Of a stretch of DNA of 64,000 nt, positions 38,556-48,002 are shown one piece after another (position 1 is the first letter of the stretch; the number at the start of each line of letters is the position of its first letter). The DNA is from Beduini massiliensis. Its GTDB lineage: Bacteria; Bacillota_I; Bacilli_A; Erysipelotrichales; Coprobacillaceae. Location of the stretch: NCBI RefSeq assembly GCF_000829905.1, contig NZ_CDPP01000005.1, positions 600,001-664,000 on the forward strand. Reading direction: 5' to 3'. The position numbers were made by a program, and so were the translations under genes. The notes beneath the pieces are model-generated. The model was given only the letters and a program-made list of their open reading frames with translations. It was not told the origin of the DNA and did no database searches.

Positions 38556-38571
38556 TCAAATTCCTAATAAA

Positions 38572-38596
38572 ACAAAAAAACAATCCTTTCGGATCG
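38572..38596 (-). terminator. Terminator after tRNA-Leu
   Basis: On the minus strand: CGATCC, GAAA, GGATTG, then seven T. It lies 11 nt past the tRNA 3' end. Confidence 0.82.
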
Positions 38597-38607
38597 TTAT
38601 TATCTAA

Positions 38608-38694
38608 TGGTGCCCAAGGCCGGACTCGAACCGGCACAGTATCGCTACCGACGGATTTTGAGTCCGTTGCGTCTACCAATTTCACCACTTGGGC
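38608..38694 (-). tRNA. tRNA-Leu, anticodon CAA
   Basis: 87 nt including an encoded CCA. The acceptor stem GCCCAAG pairs with CTTGGGC, the anticodon arm ACGGA-CTCAAAA-TCCGT gives anticodon CAA (UUG codon), a long variable arm marks a class II tRNA, and GGTTCGAGTCC forms the T arm. Stand-alone gene with its own terminator. Confidence 0.97.
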
Positions 38695-38899
38695 AATCAA
38701 TTACGTTGCTAGTAGATTATACAATTATAATAAAAAAAAAGCAATCCTTTTTTTAAAAAATTATATTTTTATTATACCTAATAGATGTAATAAATAGGGG
38801 TTTCTATTTGTAAGTAAAAATAAAAGCAATTTCGTTTATCACTTAAAGTGACAATTTTTGACAAACACATCTTAAAAGAAGTAGTAAATCTATTCTTTA

Positions 38900-38920
38900 T
38901 ACAGTATAATAGATACTGTA
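38900..38920 (+). promoter_or_regulatory. -10 element inside a perfect palindrome upstream of the SPFH gene
   Basis: TACAGTAT, 5 nt, ATACTGTA. The left arm and spacer include the -10 hexamer TATAAT at 38905-38910. A perfect 8-bp inverted repeat over a -10 is the typical position of a repressor operator. The -35 is poor. Confidence 0.5.
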
Positions 38921-38948
38921 ATTATTATAGTAATCGGGAGGGATAAAG

Positions 38949-40076
38949 ATGGCTATCATTGATTTTGTCAAATACAATGGGGATCCTGATGTTTTTGCTT
39001 GGAAGTATCCAGATGAAGAGTTAAGCACGTGGACACAATTGATTGTCAATGAATCACAAGAAGCAATTTTATTTAAAGAAGGGAGAGCTTTAGATCGCTT
39101 TGGTCCTGGAAGACATGTTTTAGATACTAAAAATATTCCATTACTCACTGGATTGATCGGGCTTCCATTTGGTGGAAATTCACCATTTACCGCCGAAATT
39201 TATTTCATCAATAAGACAGTTGTTTTAGATATAAAGTGGGGAACCCCCTCACCTATTCAGCTGCAAGACCCTAAATATAATGTCATGATCCCAGTTAGAG
39301 CCTATGGGCAGTTTGGGATTACTATTTCAGATTCCAAGGCATTTCTGACCAAATTAGTCGGAACAGTTCCATATTTTGATAAAGAATCTGTCGTGAAGTA
39401 TTTTAAAGGTATCTACTTAACTAAAGTAAAAGATGCCATTTCTTCTTACCTTATTAAAGAACAGGTTCCGATATTAGAGATTGGGGCTTATTTAGAAGAA
39501 ATTTCCGACTGTCTGTTAGACAAGATTCGTCCGGAAATGGCAGAATATGGAATCAAGATCGTTAATTTCAACGTTAATGATGTCAGTGTACCCGAAGATG
39601 ATCCATCCGTTGTCAAGCTTAGAGACGCTTTAGCTAAACGAGCAGAAATGGATATTATCGGTTATAGTTATCAGCAGGAAAGATCTTTTGATACATTAGA
39701 AGGAGCCGCTAAAAATGATTACAGCGGAGGTGGCTTGATGGGTGCCGGAATCGGATTAGGTTTAGGGGCTGGTCTTGGTGTTCCTATGGGACAGCAAATG
39801 GGTGGCATCGCCAGTCAGATTGATGTGACAACTAAACAAAAAGAGTGTCCTAAATGTCATCAGATGATTCGTGCCGATGCCAAATTCTGTCCGGAGTGCG
39901 GGACTGATGTACAAATCGCCAAACAAACGGAATGCCCAAATTGCAAAGGGGCAGTCCCAGAAGGGGCGAATTTCTGTCCTAGCTGTGGTGAACCAATGCA
40001 TAAAAAATGTCCTAATTGTGGAATTAAAGTGAAACCAAACACTAAATTTTGTCCGGAATGTGGGACTAAACTATAA
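38949..40076 (+). CDS. SPFH-domain protein with C-terminal zinc ribbons (YdjI type)
   Basis: 375 residues. An SPFH/virion-core-protein-like domain (about 25-240: ILFKEGRALDRFGPGRHVL, NVMIPVRAYGQFGI, GIKIVNFNVNDVSVP), then a Gly-rich linker (GAGIGLGLGAGLG) and three CxxC pairs-of-pairs zinc ribbons (KECPKCHQ/FCPECGT, ECPNCKG/FCPSCGE, KCPNCGI/FCPECGT). Homologues such as Bacillus YdjI are linked with membrane and phage-shock-type stress responses. GGAGGGATAAAG precedes the ATG. Followed 14 nt later by a membrane/zinc-ribbon protein. Confidence 0.9.
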   Translation: MAIIDFVKYNGDPDVFAWKYPDEELSTWTQLIVNESQEAILFKEGRALDRFGPGRHVLDTKNIPLLTGLIGLPFGGNSPFTAEIYFINKTVVLDIKWGTPSPIQLQDPKYNVMIPVRAYGQFGITISDSKAFLTKLVGTVPYFDKESVVKYFKGIYLTKVKDAISSYLIKEQVPILEIGAYLEEISDCLLDKIRPEMAEYGIKIVNFNVNDVSVPEDDPSVVKLRDALAKRAEMDIIGYSYQQERSFDTLEGAAKNDYSGGGLMGAGIGLGLGAGLGVPMGQQMGGIASQIDVTTKQKECPKCHQMIRADAKFCPECGTDVQIAKQTECPNCKGAVPEGANFCPSCGEPMHKKCPNCGIKVKPNTKFCPECGTKL

Positions 40077-40090
40077 AAGGAGTAAATAAT

Positions 40091-40741
40091 ATGAAACAAA
40101 CAAAAAACACTTCATGGGGCGTAATCACGTGTGCATTGATTTTCTTTTGGCCGATTGGGATATATTTGTTAATTCGACGTTTCAACAACGATAAAGCAGC
40201 GACTTTTCAGCATTCTAAAGGATTAAAGATTACCTCATATATATTAATGGGATTTGGAGCACTCGCCATGGTGATGACTTTAAGTGGTCAAATGACAGGC
40301 AAAGACAGTGCAGGTGTTGAACATCAAATTGTCGGTGCACAAATGATTCCCTACCTTTTAATTTCAGCGATGTTCCTATTAGGAGGAATTATCCTATTTA
40401 ATAAGATGAGAAAGATTGATAAGAACTCCGTTAAATATAAACGTTATATCAATTTAGTTGTGAATAACCAATTAAGTGAAATCAGCAAAATTGCTTCAGC
40501 ACTGTCACTATCATCAAGTCAAGTAACCCATGATCTGCAATCTATGATCGATAACGGTTATCTTGCTAATGCCTATATTGATCGTTCAAGAAATCAAATT
40601 ATATTAACGCAAAAACCTGTAAACCAAGGAATCGATACGGCGGCTTTGGAAACTTATGTTTGTTCAAGCTGCGGCGCTAAAAATGAAATTTATGCAGGCA
40701 GTCCAAAAGTGTGTGAATACTGCGGCACAGTCTTAAAATAA
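40091..40741 (+). CDS. Membrane protein with winged-helix-like and zinc-ribbon domains
   Basis: 216 residues. Two membrane regions (about 10-28 and 50-110), then a helical part resembling a winged helix (YINLVVNNQLSEISKIASALSLSSSQVTHDLQSMIDNG split in two helices, about 125-170) and a four-Cys zinc ribbon (CSSCG and CEYCG) at the end. The family is found next to SPFH/zinc-ribbon genes in Bacillota; its function is not established. AAAGGAG precedes the ATG. Ends at a terminator. Confidence 0.75.
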   Translation: MKQTKNTSWGVITCALIFFWPIGIYLLIRRFNNDKAATFQHSKGLKITSYILMGFGALAMVMTLSGQMTGKDSAGVEHQIVGAQMIPYLLISAMFLLGGIILFNKMRKIDKNSVKYKRYINLVVNNQLSEISKIASALSLSSSQVTHDLQSMIDNGYLANAYIDRSRNQIILTQKPVNQGIDTAALETYVCSSCGAKNEIYAGSPKVCEYCGTVLK

Positions 40742-40746
40742 AAAAT

Positions 40747-40778
40747 AAGGTTAAACATTTGGGGTGTTTAACCTTTTG
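40747..40778 (+). terminator. Intrinsic terminator after the SPFH operon
   Basis: GGTTAAACA (40749-40757), 7 nt, TGTTTAACC (40765-40773), TTTT. It overlaps the stop of the converging GGDEF-EAL gene. Confidence 0.82.
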
Positions 40779-42717
40779 TTATACTCGGATTATGTTCTTT
40801 CATAAAACGAATCATATCCTTTTTAGATAACGGCTTTGAATAATAATATCCTTGAATCTGATCCACGCCATTACGAATCATAAACTGATTTTGAAAATCA
40901 TCTTCGACACCTTCTGCTACGACCGTTAAGTTCAGATCTTTAAAAGTACGAATAAGATTTTTAACCATTATCGCCGATTTTTCTTGTTTACTCGCTGCCC
41001 ATACTAAGCTCTTATCCAACTTAATTGTTGTAAAAGGAATTTGTATGACCGTCGAGATATTGGAATATCCTACACCAAAATCATCCAGTCCCATGTAGAT
41101 TCCCATCTTTTCCATATTACTCACAAAATCATGGATGATATCCATATTTTCAGCTAAAGTAGATTCAGTAAATTCAATCTTAATCACCGAAAAGGGAATA
41201 TTGTTTTTATGAATAATCTCACAGACTTTCTGTGCTAGATGAGGCTGACGGAATTGTATAGCCGAAAAGTTAACGTGAATACATTTAATCGTTATCTGTT
41301 CATCTATTAAACGACGGGCAAATTGACATACTTTGTCTAAAATCATATAGGTCATTTCAATAATCAAACCTGTTTCTTCTGCGATTGGAATAAATTCAGA
41401 AGGCAAAATAGGTCCTAGAGGGCTATCATTAATACGCACTAATGATTCAGCATATTCGTATTGCTGTGTCGTTACGCTAAAGATAGGCTGATAATACATT
41501 TCAAAATCCTGACTTGCAATCTTATCCTTTAAAATCTTGACGATTTCTCTTTTTCTTTGAATCATCTCAAACATATTTTGATCACAATAGCACACATAGC
41601 CATTATAATTCTTTTTTGCTGCAGAAACGGCATACTCAACGGAACTGATTAAACTTTCGATTCCGGTCGTACTCTCCGGATAATCCACTGCCCCAATCAC
41701 ATAAGAAAGAATAGCTTCATGCTCTTTAACAACCCAAGGCTTTTGCATGCGCTCTTGAATCTGTTTTAAAATAACAGCAATCACCTCATGTGGCTGGCGA
41801 ATCAATATCGCAAACTCATCCCCTTTAAAACGATAGACATGCTGTTGTCCAACTAAAGAAGCTAAATAAGAAGCAATCGTTTTTAAAAAGCCATCGCCTA
41901 CCTGATGAGTAAAAGCACTGTTGATTTGAGTAAAATCACGCAAAGAAATAACAAATAAACTAAAATGCTGTTTAGGATATTCACTAAGCAAATACTCCAG
42001 CATATTAGAAAGCTCCAACTGATTAGGAATATCCGTCAGATAATCCATCGAAATCTGTTTGTTTTGTAAATAGAGATAAATGATTAATAATGCACATGTA
42101 GCGGCAGAACCGGTCAAAATAATAGTCGGAAAAATTTGCTGAACAGCAATCACTACACTGGCAATGATTGGAAAAGCAGAAAGAATATTAAAAACATTTT
42201 TATCTACCTTATCTCTTTTTAAATAAGCAATAATCAGTGATCCCAAACAATAAGCATAAAAAAGAATATAAGTAATCGCAATCCATGGACCTTTTACATA
42301 ACCGGATTGATAGTTTAAATCAAATAATTCCTTATTAAAAGGATTCGTCAGTACTAACAATGTGTAAAGAACTGCGGGAATCATACTTAACTTCATAAAT
42401 CGAAGCAAGTGTTCCTTATTTTGATAAATAATCGTTGCGGCATACAAGCAATAGACGGCTCCCATTAAAGGTGTAAATATAAAGTAGATCGTGGTAATCA
42501 GCCATATTAGCCAAAGTGGGAACACATGATAATAAGCAATCATGATAGTCGAAAGAATATTGGTTATAATCGCTAGAAAAGTAACCAAAAAACAACATTG
42601 GAAAATACGATTTCTCAATGTCGGCAGCCAACTCCCTCTTCTTGAATACAGCCAAATTATACTGAGTATAACAGCTGAAATGCACTCCGGTGCAATGTTC
42701 CAATCCAAACTTATCAT
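40768..42717 (-). CDS. Membrane GGDEF-EAL cyclic-di-GMP protein
   Basis: 649 residues. About seven N-terminal membrane helices (about 1-220), a GGDEF domain (about 225-380) whose signature reads RFKGDEF, so the first Gly is Lys, and an EAL domain (about 395-645) with ESLVR, NFSAIQF, EFTES, DDFGVGYS, KLDKS and VAEGVE. Most catalytic residues of the phosphodiesterase are present, so it probably degrades cyclic-di-GMP, with the GGDEF part perhaps only binding GTP. The start is uncertain: the ATG at 42717 lacks a good site, and a TTG 15 nt earlier follows AAAAGGA. A strong promoter lies just upstream. Confidence 0.9.
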   Translation of the reverse strand: MISLDWNIAPECISAVILSIIWLYSRRGSWLPTLRNRIFQCCFLVTFLAIITNILSTIMIAYYHVFPLWLIWLITTIYFIFTPLMGAVYCLYAATIIYQNKEHLLRFMKLSMIPAVLYTLLVLTNPFNKELFDLNYQSGYVKGPWIAITYILFYAYCLGSLIIAYLKRDKVDKNVFNILSAFPIIASVVIAVQQIFPTIILTGSAATCALLIIYLYLQNKQISMDYLTDIPNQLELSNMLEYLLSEYPKQHFSLFVISLRDFTQINSAFTHQVGDGFLKTIASYLASLVGQQHVYRFKGDEFAILIRQPHEVIAVILKQIQERMQKPWVVKEHEAILSYVIGAVDYPESTTGIESLISSVEYAVSAAKKNYNGYVCYCDQNMFEMIQRKREIVKILKDKIASQDFEMYYQPIFSVTTQQYEYAESLVRINDSPLGPILPSEFIPIAEETGLIIEMTYMILDKVCQFARRLIDEQITIKCIHVNFSAIQFRQPHLAQKVCEIIHKNNIPFSVIKIEFTESTLAENMDIIHDFVSNMEKMGIYMGLDDFGVGYSNISTVIQIPFTTIKLDKSLVWAASKQEKSAIMVKNLIRTFKDLNLTVVAEGVEDDFQNQFMIRNGVDQIQGYYYSKPLSKKDMIRFMKEHNPSITKG

Positions 42718-42755
42718 GATGTATAGTCCCAATCCTTTTCCCGCTTACTGCCCCC

Positions 42756-42784
42756 ATTATAACATTCTTAATCCCCCTATACAA
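42756..42784 (-). promoter_or_regulatory. Promoter of the GGDEF-EAL gene
   Basis: On the minus strand: TTGTAT (42779-42784), 17-nt spacer, TATAAT (42756-42761) with an extended TGT before the -10. Confidence 0.75.
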
Positions 42785-42820
42785 GATGACTTCTTTATAA
42801 TAAAAAAAGAAATACGAACA

Positions 42821-45800
42821 CTATATTACCTCGATATAGCTATCCATATTTTCTTTTTTTATCACAATTTGCCGATCTATCTGTTCTTTCAATTCCTGAA
42901 CATGACTGATAATCCCAATAAGTTTGTCACTTTGGCGTAAATGAAGCAATACATGAAGTGCCTGCTGCAAAGAATCACTGTCTAAAGAACCGAATCCTTC
43001 ATCAATAAACAACATATCCAACTCAATTCCACCGGCAAAGCTTTGAATCATATCGGATAAACCTAAAGCTAAAGATAAAGCCGCTTTAAATGTTTCTCCC
43101 CCTGATAATGTTTTAATATCACGGACTGTCCCGCTCTCGTAATCCTGAATGACGATATCCAATCCGGACTGACGGCTTCCTTTTTCTTCTTTTCGCAGCA
43201 TTTTATAGCGCTGATTCGTCATCTCTTGAAAACGAATATTCGCTAATGCAAGGATTTGTTCAAAATAAGCTGCTAAAATATAACGTTCAAATGATAATTT
43301 CAAAGCATTATTCCCCGAAGTCAAAGAATAAAGATCATAATAATTTTGATAGCTAGGTTCAATTAATTCAATCGCATGATACTCTTTTTCCAATTGTTTA
43401 AGCAGACGCTGATTTTGTTGATAAAGTCCTAATTTCTGCTGATACTGATCTCTAATGATTATACTTTGTTCTTCTAATGCTTCGATCTCTTTTGATAAAG
43501 AAGACAAATCTATTTTTGTTGTACTGGTAAGTTCATTTTTTAGTGACAATACCAAGGTATCATTGCGTTCTTTAGCTAAAAGATAGTCTTGATATGATTT
43601 TTCTAATTGCAGGATTTCGTTTGGTGACCGTTTTGCTGATTGATAATGCGGTAAATCCTTAAATAATACCCTCAGTTGTTTATCAAAGGTTTCCTGTTCA
43701 CAAAGGCACTGCTGCTTCCACTTTATCTTTTCACTTTGATAACCCGTCTGTTTCCCTAATAAGGTATTTAGCGTGGTATGCAAAAGGTTATACGCTTTTG
43801 TTGCAGTATCGATTTCTTTTGTCTTAAATGTGATGCTTTGTTTGATATCCGTTATTTTTTCTGCTATGCACTCTTCTTTTTCTGCCTCTACATCCAGTCC
43901 TTTCATTTGTCCGCTGTAGGTGGCAATTTGAGCCTGCAGCTCCTGTAAATATTGCATCGTATGTTGATAATTCTGCAAAATACTCTCTGTTTCTTTTAAA
44001 ACTAACTGACGCTGAGCTTCTTTTTGCTGCACTTCTTTTTGCAGTTTGCTTAATGTCTCTAAACGAAGTGTTAAATCTTCCATCTTGCTTATCAGCTTTT
44101 CTTTAGCCTTCTGTTTTTCTTCTAGCGAGATTCCGATGACATCACAGTCAAAGTGAATCTGCCGCTGAATGTCTTCAAATGCTTGTTTCTTTTCTAAAAC
44201 AAATTGATAAGTATCCTGCAGACGACGTTGCGCCCTTTCTGATGCTGCTTTCATTTTTTTTAAGGTCTCCGCCGATAAATCTTGATCCGATAATTGTGCC
44301 AGCTGCGGATGATGTATTGATCCACATACCGGACACGGATCATTCTCTTTTAGATTTTGTGCTAAAATACCTGCCTGTTCCATCATGAGACGATTTTCAT
44401 AATGTAAGGTCTGTTGATTCAAGGAAGCATAGTCATCCGCTTCTTTTTGATATGTTAAAGCTTGCGTTGTATAGTGTCGATGCGCCTCTGCTTCTTTTTT
44501 CATCAGTTCTTCTAAATGCAGATGACGATCTAAGTGTATCTGTATCTCTTTTAACTCCTGCTGACAAGTATAGTATTGCAGATCAACGCCTTGAGAAGAT
44601 TCAATAAATATTGTTAAATGCTGTTCAAGACGAGTATTTTCTTCTTTTTTACGTTCTAGTTCAATAAGCTTTGTTTGGCATTGTCCCCCCTCTTTTTCTA
44701 ACAGCGTACTCTTTGCTTGAAGGTCTTTGAGTATCTTTAACTTTTCCCATTGATCTTGATTCTTTTTCAATTCCATATGCAAAGATTGTACTTCCTGCTG
44801 AATCTGTGGCACCGCTAAATATGCTTGATCAACTTGCCCTGCCTCTTTTTTTAGATTGAGGATTTCTTGCTGAAGCGAGGTTTCCTGATCACGCATGATC
44901 TGATATTGTCTTTGTGTTTCATTCCATTGTTTTTCAATAAGCATCAGCTCGTTGGCTTTTTTAGCAGCCGATAACTCTTCTTGATGCTGTTTCATCTTTG
45001 CTTCTCGATCAGATAAAGCAGACTGTACTGCCAATGCTTTTTCAAGCTGATCTAATCGTGCATTGTTTTTTTCAATCCAACCATAATTTTGGCGCTTTTC
45101 TTCTAATCGCTTTAATAATTGATTCCATTCATCATTTTGAAGAATTAATTGCTTTTCAGTTTCAACTGCCTTCGCTTTTATTGTGTCGATGAAGGACCCC
45201 GTTGTTAGAGAAGCCGATTCTTCATCGATTTGTTTTTTCAATGTTTCGATTGCAACCATCGTCGATTCTATTTTTTGTTTATACTGATGATATTTTTCTT
45301 TCAATAAATTCTCAAAACGATCATAATGATGAGTTCCAAACAGTTTTCTGAAAATTTTTTCTTTTTCATCACTGCTTGCATGAATCAATCGTGTAAATTC
45401 TCCTTGAGCAATCATTGCGATCTGCTTAAACTGCAGAACGTCCACCCCTAACAAGGTAGAAATAGCTTGGTTCACCTCTTTCGAAGTGCTAAAAATTTTT
45501 CCATCAGGCATTGTCAGTTCTGCTTGTGCACTTATCGGTGTCTTGCGCCCCGGTTTGATATATTGAGGACTACGGCGAATATGATATATCTGTTTTTTAA
45601 ACTGAAAGGTTAAATCGACATACGTTTCCTGCTTAGAATCGGCAAAATCACAACGCAGGCTTTTCGCTTCTCTCAGCGAACCGCTGGCTTCTCCGTACAA
45701 AGCAAATGTAATGGCATCAAAGATTGTTGTCTTTCCGCTTCCGGTTGCTCCTGTAATTAAAAACAATCCATCTTGATATAACAAAGTAAAATCAATCGTG

Positions 45801-45853
45801 ACAGCTGAAGCATAGGGACCAAAAGCGGATATTTCTAATTGTACAGGTTTCAT
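42821..45853 (-). CDS. sbcC: SbcC, ATPase subunit of the SbcCD nuclease
   Basis: 1010 residues. Walker A near the start (ITGATGSGKTTIFDAITFALYG), a long coiled coil (about 170-860) interrupted by the zinc hook CPVCG (NDPCPVCGSIHHP), and a C-terminal lobe with LSGGETFKAALSLALGL and Walker B LDMLFIDEGFGSLD. With SbcD it cuts hairpins and protein-blocked DNA ends. Its ATG overlaps the sbcD stop (ATGA). Confidence 0.97.
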   Translation of the reverse strand: MKPVQLEISAFGPYASAVTIDFTLLYQDGLFLITGATGSGKTTIFDAITFALYGEASGSLREAKSLRCDFADSKQETYVDLTFQFKKQIYHIRRSPQYIKPGRKTPISAQAELTMPDGKIFSTSKEVNQAISTLLGVDVLQFKQIAMIAQGEFTRLIHASSDEKEKIFRKLFGTHHYDRFENLLKEKYHQYKQKIESTMVAIETLKKQIDEESASLTTGSFIDTIKAKAVETEKQLILQNDEWNQLLKRLEEKRQNYGWIEKNNARLDQLEKALAVQSALSDREAKMKQHQEELSAAKKANELMLIEKQWNETQRQYQIMRDQETSLQQEILNLKKEAGQVDQAYLAVPQIQQEVQSLHMELKKNQDQWEKLKILKDLQAKSTLLEKEGGQCQTKLIELERKKEENTRLEQHLTIFIESSQGVDLQYYTCQQELKEIQIHLDRHLHLEELMKKEAEAHRHYTTQALTYQKEADDYASLNQQTLHYENRLMMEQAGILAQNLKENDPCPVCGSIHHPQLAQLSDQDLSAETLKKMKAASERAQRRLQDTYQFVLEKKQAFEDIQRQIHFDCDVIGISLEEKQKAKEKLISKMEDLTLRLETLSKLQKEVQQKEAQRQLVLKETESILQNYQHTMQYLQELQAQIATYSGQMKGLDVEAEKEECIAEKITDIKQSITFKTKEIDTATKAYNLLHTTLNTLLGKQTGYQSEKIKWKQQCLCEQETFDKQLRVLFKDLPHYQSAKRSPNEILQLEKSYQDYLLAKERNDTLVLSLKNELTSTTKIDLSSLSKEIEALEEQSIIIRDQYQQKLGLYQQNQRLLKQLEKEYHAIELIEPSYQNYYDLYSLTSGNNALKLSFERYILAAYFEQILALANIRFQEMTNQRYKMLRKEEKGSRQSGLDIVIQDYESGTVRDIKTLSGGETFKAALSLALGLSDMIQSFAGGIELDMLFIDEGFGSLDSDSLQQALHVLLHLRQSDKLIGIISHVQELKEQIDRQIVIKKENMDSYIEVI

Positions 45854-47001
45854 TTTATCTCCTTTGCCTTTTCTAATGTATTTGCAATGATCGTGGCTTT
45901 TTCATCATCTAATTCATGATCTCGAATAGTCTGATAAAATGCTTTGAATAAAGTAAAGTCATCTTGTTTTTCCACTTGCAGATTTGCTACTGTTTTTTTA
46001 CCGTCATATTCTTTTAGCAGCTGCTTATAAGTTAACTGCATGGCATTAGGATAAAGCATTCGCAAACGTTCCATTGCATTTGCTATCAAACTGTCATCTA
46101 ATAATTCAAAAGCAATATAATCTTGTTTATTTTCAATAATGTTCTTTGTTTCATCTATAAATTCAGCAAAATAGCCACTGTATTTCTGCATAGTTAAAGT
46201 CGGATGTAAAGGAATCTGTTCGATCACCGTATCGCCTTTTTCTTTCATTTCTACCTTGCACACTGTTTTGTTCTGTTTGACTTCATCAAAAGAATAACGA
46301 AGCAATGATCCACAATAACGTACTTCCTGACGAGACACCGCCTGCGGTGCATGCAGATGACCCAAAGCAACATAGTCATAATTATCAAAAAGATGGACAT
46401 CCACCACTTCACTTCCACCAACACTCAATATTGTTTCCGATTCGCTGGTTTGCACCTGTTGCCCGCCCGCTACAAACTGATGTGTGATTAACACATGACG
46501 GCGTTTTGGCTCTAGGGGATGCTGAGAAATCACCTGTGCCAATGCTTCCTGATAAGTTTTCACTTTCACTTCAGGATATAATGCTTTAACCTGAGACGGT
46601 TTGATATAAGGCAGCAAGTGAAATTCGATGTCACCGTATTCATCTTCTAAAAGACAAGTCTCCCAATTTTCCTGTAATTTAGAAGCGATGTACAGCCCTT
46701 CTGGTTTCAATAGCTGACTGGCGAAATTCAGACGCTCATCACTGTCATGATTCCCACTGATCATCAGCACTCGAATATGATATTGACGAATAGCCGCCGT
46801 TAAGAAATCATCGAATAATTCCACGGCTTCTATAGGGGGAACCAGACGATCATAGACATCTCCGGCAATTAAAAGCAAGCGTATATCCTGCTGATCCATC
46901 ATAGTTAACAGTTCAAACAATACTTCTTTTTGCATCGCAATCATGGAATGTCCGCAAATCCATTTTCCTAAATGCAGATCGCCTATATGTATAAATTTCA
47001 C
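45850..47001 (-). CDS. sbcD: SbcD, nuclease subunit of SbcCD
   Basis: 383 residues. Metallophosphoesterase motifs in order: HIGDLHLGK, AGDVYD, SGNHDSDERL, ITHQF and LGHLHAP. The start is a GTG at 47001 with a strong GGAGGTGATC 3 nt upstream; an in-frame ATG at 47022 lies before that site. Overlaps sbcC by 4 bp. Confidence 0.96.
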   Translation of the reverse strand: MKFIHIGDLHLGKWICGHSMIAMQKEVLFELLTMMDQQDIRLLLIAGDVYDRLVPPIEAVELFDDFLTAAIRQYHIRVLMISGNHDSDERLNFASQLLKPEGLYIASKLQENWETCLLEDEYGDIEFHLLPYIKPSQVKALYPEVKVKTYQEALAQVISQHPLEPKRRHVLITHQFVAGGQQVQTSESETILSVGGSEVVDVHLFDNYDYVALGHLHAPQAVSRQEVRYCGSLLRYSFDEVKQNKTVCKVEMKEKGDTVIEQIPLHPTLTMQKYSGYFAEFIDETKNIIENKQDYIAFELLDDSLIANAMERLRMLYPNAMQLTYKQLLKEYDGKKTVANLQVEKQDDFTLFKAFYQTIRDHELDDEKATIIANTLEKAKEIK

Positions 47002-47022
47002 AAGATCACCTCCATATCCCAC

Positions 47023-47028
47023 ATTATA
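47023..47028 (-). promoter_or_regulatory. Extended -10 promoter of sbcDC
   Basis: TGCTATAAT on the minus strand, about 20 nt before the sbcD start; no clear -35. It follows the terminator of the upstream gene, so sbcDC is probably its own unit. Confidence 0.6.
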
Positions 47029-47062
47029 GCATATTCCTTATTCTAAACTAATAAGCAAGCAT

Positions 47063-47089
47063 TAAAAAAAGTGCATTTACTTTGCACTT
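47063..47089 (-). terminator. Intrinsic terminator after the alpha/beta-hydrolase gene
   Basis: On the minus strand: AAGTGCA, 7-nt loop, TGCACTT, then five T. The stop codon lies in the loop. Confidence 0.8.
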
Positions 47090-47991
47090 CTTTTCAACCA
47101 CTGACCAATATCATCAAAAACCGCTTGGTGTTCTGATTCATTTAATATTTCATGTCGCATTCCCTCATATAGGATAGCTTCAACATGCTGATAGCCTGCC
47201 GTTCTTAATAACGCTACAGCTTGATAGAATTTCTTTGTATCCACTAAGCAGGGATCTTCTTTCCCACTGATAAATAAAATGGGCAGCTGCGTATTTTTAA
47301 CGGCATAGTTGTTTTTATTATAAGCCTTTGCCATTAATGTAAATAAAGCATGATATCCATCTACAGTAAAAATAAAATTACAATATGGATCTTCATCATA
47401 CGCTTTGACAATCTTTTCGTCCGTACAGATCCATTGGTGTTCACTTACAGCATTCTTAATGCCATGATTAAAGTAACCAAATGCCATCTGATTAACAAAA
47501 CGGCTGCGATAAAAAGGACCTTTCCATTTAATCAAAACAGAAGTCAGCATTTTCCCTACAGCAACATATGGATTATAACTTGGACTTCCGCAAACAATAA
47601 GACCGGATAAAACACTTTCATAAGTTTGCAAATAATTGCGTACGATCAAAGACCCCATGCTGTGACCAAATAAATAAAGCGGAAGGTCAGGATAATGTCT
47701 TTGGATATACTGAGTGACTAAATAAGCATCCTCTACTAAATGACGTGCTCCCTCTTTCCCAAAATAACCTAAATGTTTTATAGAAGCCGCACTTTCTCCA
47801 TGCCCGCGATGATCGTGAATGACAGCTACATAGCCCAGTGTCGCTAAATACTCCATAAAAGGAATATAACGTTCCTTATGTTCACACATTCCATGACAGA
47901 TCTGAACTATCCCAATCGGATGCTCCACAGGCAGATACATGACACTGATCTTAGTTTCATCTTCTCTTGATGTCAACATTAATCTTTCCAT
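47077..47991 (-). CDS. Alpha/beta-hydrolase, lysophospholipase/monoacylglycerol-lipase type
   Basis: 304 residues. The oxyanion segment QICHGMCEHKERY, DHRGHGES, the nucleophile elbow FGHSMGS, a late Asp in ISGKEDPCLV and His in GMRHEILNES complete the catalytic triad. No signal peptide, so cytoplasmic. Substrate probably a lipid mono-ester. 11 nt after the RluA-type gene in one operon. Confidence 0.92.
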   Translation of the reverse strand: MERLMLTSREDETKISVMYLPVEHPIGIVQICHGMCEHKERYIPFMEYLATLGYVAVIHDHRGHGESAASIKHLGYFGKEGARHLVEDAYLVTQYIQRHYPDLPLYLFGHSMGSLIVRNYLQTYESVLSGLIVCGSPSYNPYVAVGKMLTSVLIKWKGPFYRSRFVNQMAFGYFNHGIKNAVSEHQWICTDEKIVKAYDEDPYCNFIFTVDGYHALFTLMAKAYNKNNYAVKNTQLPILFISGKEDPCLVDTKKFYQAVALLRTAGYQHVEAILYEGMRHEILNESEHQAVFDDIGQWLKRSAK

Positions 47992-48002
47992 TTTTTCACC
48001 CC

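Noticed and set aside
38897..39148. 83-codon minus-strand frame at the start of the SPFH gene
   Set aside because: It overlaps the SPFH promoter and coding start and has no recognisable features.
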